Positions 8,703 to 15,972 of a stretch of DNA of 40,629 nucleotides are shown piece after piece. The first letter of the stretch is position 1. Every line of letters begins with the position of its first letter. The position numbers and the translations under genes were made by a program. Source of the stretch: CAZYQW01 sp964649825 (GTDB taxonomy: Bacteria; Planctomycetota; B15-G4; JADJEK01); assembly GCA_964649825.1 (NCBI GenBank), contig CAZYQW010000001.1, positions 1-40,629 of the forward strand, in the 5' to 3' direction. A model generated the notes under the pieces. That model made no database searches. It saw nothing but the letters and a program-made list of their open reading frames with translations, and was not told where the DNA came from.

Positions 8703-8946
8703 AGGCCTGGGATCAGACCGGGGGGTATGGCGACAACATCGGTCAGTACGGGCTCATCGTCGTTCGGAAGTGATTCCATCGCGCTCCACGGCCCGTGTTA
8801 CGCTCGCGACACGGGCGGCCGACCGGCCTCTCCGAGAGGTCGGTCTTGCGTCATTGGATTCAATTCGCTTCCGATGGCGTTCCGGCACCCGCGCGCAGCG
8901 ACCGCCGCGTGCGGTTCATGGGCCGGTCATCACAATGGAGACTCGT
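8703..8946. other. Remnant coding tail and spacer upstream of the secreted-protein gene
   Basis: The first 70 bases can be read on the plus strand as a C-terminal tail (YAKAWDQTGGYGDNIGQYG, ending VVRK at a TGA, 8771-8773). It looks like the end of a secreted or beta-rich protein, but the family is not recognisable from so short a piece. The rest is spacer that should hold the promoter of the gene at 8947. No clear -35/-10 pair was identified. Confidence 0.35.
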
Positions 8947-9954
8947 ATGAACTTCCTCGCAGCTCGAATGACAGTGGCCGTGGCCCTCCTGGTCTCGGCT
9001 TCCAGTTCTCCGAACGACGCTCGGGCGCAGAACCTGATCCCGGACGGCAGCTTCGAGCTTGGCGTGTTCCCCGCCCCGTGCGGAATCCAGGGAGTCCTCG
9101 TCGACACCTGGTTTCAGGCCTCTCAGGTGACTCAACCGGCGGACACCTACACCATGGACTGTCAGGTGCTACCGGGTCTGGACCACGGCGCCTTCCAGAA
9201 TTTCAGCGGCCTCACCGGAGCCGCCGACGGCGTGCGATTCAGCGCGGGATGGAGCACGGGCCCCGAGAGCTTCGGCACAACGCTCTCGAGCACTCTCTCG
9301 GCCGGCCAGCGGTACCGGCTGAGTGCGTACTTCACGAAATCGCATCCTCATGCGGGGACCGTTGGGTACGACGTCTACATCTCGCCGGCCCAGACGCTCG
9401 GCGGTGTCGCCGTCGGGAACATCGGCTCGGGCGCGAAGGAAGACACCTGGACGTTCGACTGTCTCGAGTTCGTGGCGCAGAGCGTCTCCGGTCCCTACTT
9501 CGTGCTCTCCCCCGCCGGTACGAACAGCTATATCGGCACGGACGACTGGGTCCTCGCGCAGACGCAGTCCGTGCTTCATTACGGAGCGGGACTCCCCGGC
9601 AGCGGGGGGTATACGCCGAACCTGGAGCTGCTCGGTTGTCCCCTGATGGGGAGGAGCGTTACGCTCCAACTGACCGACGGCCTCGGTGGTGCGCCCGGTC
9701 TCCTCGTCGTGGGGAGCACCGCGACCTCGCTCTCGTTCGCCGGCGGAACGCTCCTGGCGTCCCTCGGAGTGTTGACCTTCCATGTCCTTCCCGGCACGCC
9801 CGGTGTCCCCGGCGAAGGTGCCTTCGCGCTTCCGGCCGTCGTGCCGGCGGGAACACCGAGTGGCCTCACCGCCTATCTGCAATGCTTGTACGTCGACTCG
9901 GGAGCGGTGGAGGGGTACTCGCTTTCGGATGGCCTGAAGGTGACCATCGGCTGA
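8947..9954 (+). CDS. Secreted protein with galactose-binding-like domain and recurring C-terminal domain
   Basis: The product is 335 aa. A signal peptide (MNFLAARMTVAVALLVSASS, likely cleaved near DARA/QN) is followed by NLIPDGSFELG, a typical opening of carbohydrate-binding-like jelly-roll domains (DUF642/CBM-like), which continues to about residue 205. The last 120 residues begin LHYGAGLPGSGGYTPNLELL and end SLSDGLKVTIG, the same C-terminal domain as in the proteins at 6020 and 19536. An in-frame ATG lies at 8935, but 8947 has GGAG 6 nt upstream and starts the signal peptide cleanly. It is likely a surface or extracellular glycan-binding protein; this is inferred from fold resemblance only. 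Confidence 0.78.
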   Translation: MNFLAARMTVAVALLVSASSSPNDARAQNLIPDGSFELGVFPAPCGIQGVLVDTWFQASQVTQPADTYTMDCQVLPGLDHGAFQNFSGLTGAADGVRFSAGWSTGPESFGTTLSSTLSAGQRYRLSAYFTKSHPHAGTVGYDVYISPAQTLGGVAVGNIGSGAKEDTWTFDCLEFVAQSVSGPYFVLSPAGTNSYIGTDDWVLAQTQSVLHYGAGLPGSGGYTPNLELLGCPLMGRSVTLQLTDGLGGAPGLLVVGSTATSLSFAGGTLLASLGVLTFHVLPGTPGVPGEGAFALPAVVPAGTPSGLTAYLQCLYVDSGAVEGYSLSDGLKVTIG

Positions 9955-10002
9955 GCCGAACGACGGCGCCGACGTCCGTCGTTCGTGTTGAGGCGAAATC
10001 CT

Positions 10003-10500
10003 GATCGGGCCGGGCCGCCCGGTGGATCCGACTCCGGTGCAGTTCGTCCCCGTTCACGAAGACTCGGAGCCAGTCGTCCGAACCGAGCCGGAGAGTGATC
10101 GCGCGGTCGTCGGGGGAGTCGAGCAGGAACCGGGAGTCGGCGACCACGAACTGGTTCGGGTCGACGTGCGCACCCAGGGGGAGGAACCCGTCCTCACCGG
10201 CCTCGGCGGGTCGCCAGGGTTCCTCGCGCTCGAGCGGCCCCTCGAAGCCGGCGCCGTCGTGGCCGAGCGGCCAGGAACCACGAACCGTGAACCGTCGCAC
10301 GAATGGGTGCGTCGGCACCAGCCGGAGCCCTTCGACCAGGACCTCCCCGCCGCCGTCGTGCGCGATCACGAGCGGGTGGGTCCCCGCGTCGAGCCGCGTG
10401 ACGCCGAGCTCGGTCTCGACGATCGGCAGGAACGCGTCCGCGCCGCCGTCGACGGGGATCCGTTCGAGTGCGGTCGTGGAGAGGGTCGCGCGGCCGCCGC
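10003..10500 (-). pseudogene. Fragment of a beta-sandwich domain, possibly from a glycoside hydrolase
   Basis: The minus strand encodes about 165 open codons with sensible composition: LSTTALERIPVDGGADAFLP, TRLDAGTHPLVIAHDGGG, and LRLGSDDWLRVFVNGDEL. The last segment matches the SDDGxxVWxNG pattern common in galactose-binding/PA14-like accessory domains of planctomycete hydrolases. There is no start codon in proper context, and the frame is interrupted near 10500, where a sigma-54-activator fragment begins. I treat it as a relic of a larger extracellular or catalytic protein. The source family is uncertain. Confidence 0.45.
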
Positions 10501-10516
10501 CCACGGTGCGGGCGTG

Positions 10517-10758
10517 CGCCCATGCGCCGGTAGAGCGCGCGCGGGTAGCGACGAAGGTCATGCGTGAAGATCGACTGCCAGATCGCGCCCCGCAGCCGCG
10601 CCGCCGCCATCGAGCCGCCGACGATGTAGTAGTAGACGTTGACGAACGCGCGGTTGAGCTGGGAGAAGAACACGAACAGGTGCTCGGGCGGGTCGTCGTG
10701 CGGCAGCGTGACGCCCGGCGGGAAGAGGAGGTGGCGGTGCGACAAGATAAGCCAGTGA
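10517..10758 (-). pseudogene. Sigma-54-interacting transcriptional activator fragment
   Basis: Minus-strand codons give HRHLLFPPGVTLPHDDPPEH, FFSQLNRAFVNVYYYIVGGS and AAARLRGAIWQSIFTHDLRR, then RALYRRMG. This resembles the segment just before the Walker A loop in sigma-54 activators of myxobacteria and planctomycetes, where RRYxRxLYxRMGD is followed by TGPSGTGKELVARAI. Here the sequence breaks immediately after RRMG, so the AAA+ ATPase and DNA-binding domains are missing. It abuts the unrelated fragment at 10003-10500 on one side and the 530-bp repeat on the other. Confidence 0.65.
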
Positions 10759-10833
10759 GGAGTCGTGGACAAGGGCGCCCACGACGCGTTGGACGCCCTG
10801 ACGGTTGGGATCGCGCGGAAGAAGGTGAACTGG

Positions 10834-11363
10834 TCCTCCACGGCGTGCCGATTCCGCTGGCCACCGCGCACCAAGCGGGAGCAGTCCTCCTCCTGACCAG
10901 CCTGTGGTGGGCCCGCGCGAAGCTCGTGGCTTCGTGAGAGACGAACGTCCGGATCCCGCGGCGGGGCGTGATGTGGTAGATCATGGGGCGGTTCGGAGTT
11001 CTCGCGGGAGCTTCCCTCCCGGACCTTCGTGAAGCGTGGTTTCGTGGGATGGACGACGGGGAGCGCGGCATGGACCCCTTGCTTTCGGACGAGCTCGTGG
11101 AACGGCTGGCGCCGCTGCGGGCCGCGATCCACCATCCGCGGAGCGCGGTGCTGCCGCTCGTCGGATCGGGGCTCTCGCGGGGGCTGCCGAGCTGGGTCGG
11201 GCTGCTCGAGCGGCTGCTGAAGCGGGTCGGCGACGTCGCGCGCGACGCGATCGAGGAGGCGTACGGCACGCCGCGCGATCGGAACGCGCCGCTGCCCGAG
11301 ATCGCGTCGGCGATCGCCGACGAGCTCCGCATCGAGACCGTGCGGACCGAGATCGCGAACGTG
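10834..11363 (+). repeat. 530-bp direct repeat, copy 2 (ctaA tail plus SIR2 5' end)
   Basis: This copy matches 5149-5678 at a constant offset of 5685 bp. Positions 10834-10937 encode the last codons of heme A synthase (HGVPIPLATAHQAGAVLLLT, to a TGA) without the rest of that gene. The 132-bp spacer and SIR2 N-terminus follow. Because copy 2 runs into the complete SIR2-NACHT gene, the ancestral order was probably ctaA directly followed by this gene. Confidence 0.92.
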
Positions 11364-14300
11364 TTCGCGAATCCCTCCGTCGACGCGCCCGACACCTACG
11401 ACCTCGTGGCCGCGCTGCCGCTGCAGCAGTTCGCGACCACGAACTACGACCCGTGGCTGACGCGCGCCGTGCGCCGCCGCATCGGCGACGTCCGCGTCGC
11501 GACCCCGCGGACGCCGGACCTCTTCGCCGACACGCGACCCGATGTGCCGCCGACGGTCTGGATGCTCCACGGCGACGCCGGCAACCCGGCCTCGTGCGTG
11601 CTGACGAAGGAGTCGTACGACGAGCTGATCCACGGCAACGCGCAATGGTACAGCGGCGTGGGCACTCTCCTGCGCTCGAGCCGACTGCTGTTCCTCGGCT
11701 ACTCGCTCGCGGATCCCGACGTCCGGTTCCTGCTCGCGGAGTGGAAGCACGTCTTCGAAAGCGCGGGGACGACGCACTTCCTGCTCGCGGCCGATCCATC
11801 GCCGCTGCGCATTCGCGTTTTCGCGAAGCTCGGCGTCGAGGTCATCCCGTACTCGCCCGACGACCACCACGCCGAGTTGACGCGGATCCTGCGCCACCTC
11901 GCGACCACGCCGGCGAGCGCGAAGGTGACGACGTCGCCGACCGCGTCGCCCCGCTCGGCGACGAGCGCGGCCGCCGCGCCGAGCGTGCCCGAGACGTACT
12001 GGAAGCACGTCCAGGCGAGCTGCAGCGCGGTGGGGTTGACCGGCCTCCTCAGCCACAAGGGCTCGAGCGAGATGTCGGTCGACGAGATCTACGTCCCCCT
12101 GCTCGCGCGACGGAACGACCTCGCGCCGCGCGGCGAGCGCGAGCCCGGGCCCGAGATCGATCCGGACGGCACGGGCGAGCGCGGCGCGATCGGTGCCTTG
12201 CTGGAGCTCGTGGAGGAGAGCGACGAGAAGCGCGAGCTCCGGGACGACGCGATCGCGGCTGCCCTCCGCGCGGCCGGCGTGCCGGACGGCGACGCCGCGG
12301 CGCCGCGGACGATCGAGGAGACGCGCGCGCGCCTTCTCGCGCTCCCGTCCGACGCGCGCACGCCGGAGCGCGTCCGCGAGGTGCTCGAGACGCTCGAGCT
12401 CGATGGCGTGCTGCGGCGCTCGAGGAACCTCCTGATCGAAGGCGACCCCGGCTCGGGCAAGACGACCACGCTGAAGCACGTGGCGATGGCCCTCGTTCGG
12501 GCGCGATCCGGCGACGACGCCGATGCTCGCGCGATGGGCTTCGACGACGGCGCGATCCCGGTCTTCGTCCCGCTGCGCGAGTTCTGGACCCACCTCCGCG
12601 GCTGCTCCGAGGCCGACCGGTCGCGCGCGGCGCGACCACGCTGCGGGATCACGTCCTGCGGCGCATCGAGGGGTTCGGCGGCGCCGCGTGGCTCGACCCC
12701 GCGCTCGACGCGGGCCGCGCCGTCCTCCTGCTCGACGGGCTCGACGAAGTCCTCGACCCGCACCTGCGCGAGAAGACGGCGTCGTGCGTGCAGGCGTTCG
12801 TCACCGAGCACGAGCGCTGCCGCTTCGTGGTGACGAGCCGCCCGGCCGGGCTCGACGGGTCGAACCGCCGCACGCTGGACGTGGCCGGGCTCGCGCACGC
12901 CCAGGTCCAGGACCTCGAGCCCGAGCGCGCCGCGCGGTTCATCCGCGCGTGGTACCGGGCGATCCTCCCCGCCGACCCGGCCCGCGCCGAGCACGAGGCG
13001 AACGACCTGATCGCGCGCATCCAGCAGAGCCGCGCCCGCGGCATCGAGGAGTTCACGAAGAAGCCGATCCTGCTCACCGCGCTCGCGGTCGTGCACCAGA
13101 CCCGGGGGAATCTCCCCGAGCGGCGCGCCGAGCTGTACGAGCACTGCGTCCGGACGCTCACCTTCCAGTGGGAGGACGTCAAGTTCCGCGACGTAAGCGG
13201 CCGGAGCGAGGTGTTCGGCGCCGACGACAAGCTGCTGCTGCTCGAGCGGATCGCGAAGACGCTGCATCTCGGCGGCGCGCAGGTGATCGAGCGCGACGAC
13301 CTGTTCGGCCTCGTGCGCGAGCTGCCCGGCGGCACGGAGCTGACGAAGCTGCAGGTCGAAGAGGCGCTCCAGGCGCTCGCCGAGCGGAGCGGCCTCCTGG
13401 TCCCCGACGGCCACGGCTTCCGCTTCCGCCACCTGACGTTCCAGGAGTACCTGACCGCCCGCTGGCTCGCCGACGACGTGAACGACCAGGACGCGATCGC
13501 GATCCTCGCGCCGCGGCTCGCCGACTGGCCCGAGGTGGCGCAGTTGACGCCCGCGTACATGGCGTCGAACTCGCGCCAGAAGGCGGTCGACTTCGTGACG
13601 AAGCTGCTCGCCGCGGCGTTCGCCGCCGCCGGCGCCGGCGAGCGCCGGCTCGCCGTCCTCGAGGTCGTCGCGCGCACGCTCCGCGACCTGAACGAGTACA
13701 GCGTGCCGGACCTCTCCGCGGCATGGGAGACGCACCGCGACTCGTTCCTCGGCGTGCTCTCCGACCCCGCGCAGCCGGCGAGCCTCGCGTGTCGAATCGC
13801 GGTGGCCGACATGCTCGGCAAGCTCGGCGATCCGCGGTTGACCGACGAGAAGCGGTGGGTCGAGGTGCCGGCCGGCCCGTTCGTGCGCGGGGCGAGGAAT
13901 GCGTACAAGGGAACCCCGGTCCGCACGATCTCGGTCTCGACGTTCCGCGTCCAGCGCTGGACGGTCACCGTCGAGGAGTTCCGCGCGTTCGTCGAGGATG
14001 GCGGCTACGCGCGTGAGGAGTGGTGGGACGCCGCGGGTTGGCGTTGGCGCGAGAACGACGGCGTGTTCGAGCCGGGTCGATGGAGCAGCCAGCTCTCCGA
14101 GCCGCGCAATCGCCCCGTGACCTTCGTTTCGTGGTGGGAGGCGGACGCGTACTGCCGTTGGCGGACGAAGCAGGAACCGGATCTGCCGGACGGATGGGAG
14201 ATTCGGCTGCCGACCGACGCGGAGTGGGAGAAGGCGGCCCGCGGCGGCAAGACGATGTCGGACGGCGAGCCGAACCCCGACGAGCGGCGCGAGTACGCGT

Positions 14301-14644
14301 GGGGCTCGAAGTGGGACCCAGCGCGCGCTTCGTGGGGATCCGACGGGGAAGGACTTCGTTCCGTCGGCTGCCATCCCGCGGGAAACGGGCCCTACGGGAC
14401 GTGGGACAACTGCGGCAACGTCTGGGAGTGGAGCCGAGACTGGTTCGCGTACTATCCAGAGTTCGGCGCGGATCGTGACCCGGTGGGACCGGACGTGGGG
14501 ACGCGCAAGGCCGCGCGGGGCGGGTCGTTCGGCAGCGTCGTCGTCGACGTCTCCCTGCGGGTGTCGTACCGCTACGTTTGGGGGCCCGCGTCGTTCCGCA
14601 ACGACAACCTCGGTTTCCGTTGCGTGTCCGCCCCCGTGCGTTGA
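11070..14644 (+). CDS. SIR2-NACHT-FGE/C-type-lectin-fold protein, predicted DGR target, with one frameshift
   Basis: The product would be about 1190 aa once one frameshift is repaired. Residues 1-280 form a SIR2-type NADase domain: VGSGLSRGLPSW (31-42), FATTNYDPW (121-129), WMLHGDAG (164-171) and FLGYSLADPDVRF (208-220). Then come a pre-NACHT module (SVDEIYVPLLARR) and the NACHT ATPase with Walker A EGDPGSGKTTT (about 457) and Walker B LLLDGLDEV (about 553), a helical region, and an FGE-sulfatase/lectin fold from about residue 927 (KRWVEVPAGPFVRG to NLGFRCVSAPVR). SIR2-STAND proteins are known anti-phage NADases. The variable-looking tail suggests that the lectin fold senses a ligand. ATG 11070 has GGGGAG 6 nt upstream; ATG 10983 is an alternative. 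The frame changes at about 12621-12630 in a GCGCGCGG tract, consistent with one missing base: a real mutation or a sequencing error. Confidence 0.88.
14519..14620 (+). other. Putative DGR variable region 1 (3' end of the SIR2-NACHT-FGE gene)
   Basis: This stretch encodes the tip of the lectin fold, from GGSFGSVVVDVSLRVSYR through YVWGPASFRNDN to LGFRC. The corresponding tail at 15961-16050 reads GGSFRDVDGNLRVSYR, then SHWWPSIRDDD and LGFRC. The framework residues (GGSF, LRVSYR, P, R, LGFRC) are shared, while intervening positions differ and differ in length by 2-3 codons. DGR variable regions sit at exactly this place in FGE-type targets. No template repeat was found, so adenine-directed variation cannot be shown here. 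Confidence 0.6.
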
Positions 14645-14733
14645 GCCTCGTCTCTTGGCCTTGGACCTTGTTCTTCCTCTTCGTTCTGCCGCGCGAAGCG
14701 CGGCGCGCGGAAATCGATTTCCGCGGATTTCCG
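14607..14733 (+). repeat. 127-bp inverted repeat, left copy: gene end, stop codon and two hairpins (IMH-like)
   Basis: This segment matches the reverse complement of 15846-15972 over 127 bp with about five mismatches and no gaps. It holds the last coding residues (LGFRCVSAP), the stop codon and a 3' tail with two perfect dyads: a 7-bp stem with a GAA loop (14688-14704) and a 20-bp palindrome (14706-14725). In the Bordetella phage DGR, the 3' boundary of the variable region (IMH) and a hairpin just downstream are needed for mutagenic homing. The conserved tail plus hairpins fits that role. The dyads may also act as terminators for the converging genes. Confidence 0.85.
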
Positions 14734-14795
14734 GGAACGGAAGCCCGGACTCCACCCTTTCCGCATCGCCTGGTCGTTCGAGCCCGAGGTGCACC

Positions 14796-15265
14796 GTGGA
14801 TCTCACGCCCGAGCAAGCCGCGCGGTACAAGACCGAGCGGATGATCCGCTCCATGCTGATGGACGGCAAGCTCGCGGGGACGAAGGTCGCCGGCCGCTGG
14901 CAGATCCCCAAGGCCGTGCTCGAGCCGCTCCTCTCCGACGCCGAGCGCGCCGTGCGCCGGCCGATGGTCGAGGACGCGAAGGGCTGGGTCGAGGCCGCGC
15001 TCGACACGCTCGCGCCCGAGCCGGCGGACGGACCGAGCCCGCGAACGGAACCGACGCGCGGGTTCGACTCGGTTCGTGACCTTCGCATCGTCGGCGACGC
15101 GCTCGCGATCCTCGCCGAGCCCGAGGCGCATGGTGGCGACGATGACGTTCTTCGCCGCGAGCTCGACCTGCCGCGCGGACTCCTGCGCACGTTCCTCCGC
15201 TGGCTCTCCGATGCCACGCATCCGCTCGACGTCGCGGTCAAGCTCGATCGCATGACGCGCGCGCT
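14796..15265 (+). pseudogene. Excisionase-like HTH protein, 3' end lost by fusion to RT remnant
   Basis: From GTG 14796 an open frame reads DLTPEQAARYKTERMIRSML and then DGKLAGTKVAGRWQIPKAVL. This is a helix-turn-helix of the excisionase/MerR-like HTH_17 type (residues about 13-48), where a GRRWRIP-like wing is typical. About 110 further residues follow (VRDLRIVGDALAILAEPEAH, RTFLRWLSDATHPLDVAVKL) and match nothing I recognise. Near 15265 the frame loses sense, and the next sensible coding sequence, in another frame, is the RT remnant. It could be a regulator or accessory factor of the retroelement. An 8-bp repeat, CTCGATCG, at 15243-15250 and 15266-15273 may mark the deletion junction. Confidence 0.5.
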
Positions 15266-15790
15266 CTCGATCGGTTGGGCAGGATCCTCGCCGGCGGCAG
15301 CGCGCTCTACGCCGATCCGCGCACGCTCGACGTCCTCGGCGTGCGCGACGTCTACCGGCCGTCGCCGTCGAAGGGCTTGCCGATCGGGAACCTCACGAGC
15401 CAGCTCTTCGCCAACCTCGTTCTCGACGGGCTCGATCACTTCGCGAAGCGGGCGCGGAAGGTGCCGGTGTACGTGCGCTACCTGGACGACGTCGTGCTGT
15501 TCGGCGACCGGAAGGGCGAGGTGCGAGCGTCGGCGGAGGCGTGCGCGGAATGGGCCGCGCGCGAGCGCCGGCTCGAGGTCCACACCGAGGGGATTCGTCC
15601 GGTGAAGACGGAAGGCGAGCATCGCTTCCTCGGCGCGGTCGTCTCGCGCGCGGCGATCCGGCCGCGCGCGAAGACATTGAAGCGCATGGCGGCGCGGATG
15701 CGGGAGCGGGCGCGGGCCGCGATCGACGCGGGCGAACCGGACGCGTGGATCCGCGAGCTGAAGGCGAACGTGGCGGCGCTCCGGTTCTGA
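15266..15790 (+). pseudogene. DGR-type reverse transcriptase, C-terminal remnant
   Basis: About 170 codons encode the distal half of a reverse transcriptase. GLPIGNLTSQLFANL is motif 4 with the xGxxxSQ form that distinguishes diversity-generating retroelement RTs from group II intron and retron RTs (QGxxxSP). VYVRYLDDVVLF is the catalytic palm motif with the two Asp residues, and HRFLGAVVSRAAIRPRAKTL is the following primer-grip region. The fingers and motif A, with the first catalytic Asp, are missing; full-length DGR RTs are about 300-400 aa. The first residues (LGRILAGGSALYADPRTLDV) fit the region just before motif 4. As it stands it cannot polymerise DNA. It lies between two convergent target genes, with the inverted repeats on both sides. 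Confidence 0.82.
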
Positions 15791-15845
15791 GCGCGGAAAC
15801 GGTTTCCGCGCGACTTCCGCGGACGGCGGTCCGGCGGAAGCCCGG

Positions 15846-15972
15846 CGGAAATCCGCGGAAATCGATTTCCGCGCGCCGCGCTTCGCGCGGCAGGACGAAG
15901 AGGAAGAACAAGGCCCAAAGCCAAGAGACGAGGCTCAACGAGCGGGGGCGGACACGCAACGGAAACCGAGGT
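15846..15972 (-). repeat. 127-bp inverted repeat, right copy (IMH-like end of the MPE-NACHT-FGE gene)
   Basis: This is the reverse-complement partner of 14607-14733. It contains the last codons and TGA of the minus-strand target gene (stop at 15935-15937), then the shared 3' tail with the same two dyads (GCCGCGC stem with GAA loop, and the CGCGGAAATC palindrome). Near-identity continues for about 80 bp past the stop codon, beyond any coding constraint, so the 3' tail itself has been kept the same or was copied recently. Further out, at 15791-15835, more GC-rich GGAAAC/GTTTCC-type dyads occur. Confidence 0.85.

Noticed and set aside
7916..8773. A 285-codon open frame spanning the scrap region
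   Set aside because: It chains unrelated pieces (antisense of the IS256 fragment, an IS91 piece, an FG-GAP blade, antisense of a sigma-factor piece) that happen to be open in GC-rich DNA; it is not one gene.
14688..14725. Hairpins interpreted only as rho-independent terminators
   Set aside because: They lack a downstream T run and lie within a 127-bp tail that is conserved at both gene ends, so an IMH-type role is at least as likely. I did not list them as terminators.
12089..15622. Very long minus-strand open frame opposite the SIR2-NACHT gene and RT remnant
   Set aside because: Codon content is the antisense of well-supported domains, with no family motif of its own. Such shadows are expected at this G+C content.
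14645..15934. Template repeat of the DGR next to the RT
   Set aside because: I looked on both strands for a copy of the gene ends with AAC-rich codons in the loop and saw none. The only similar sequences are the two gene ends themselves.
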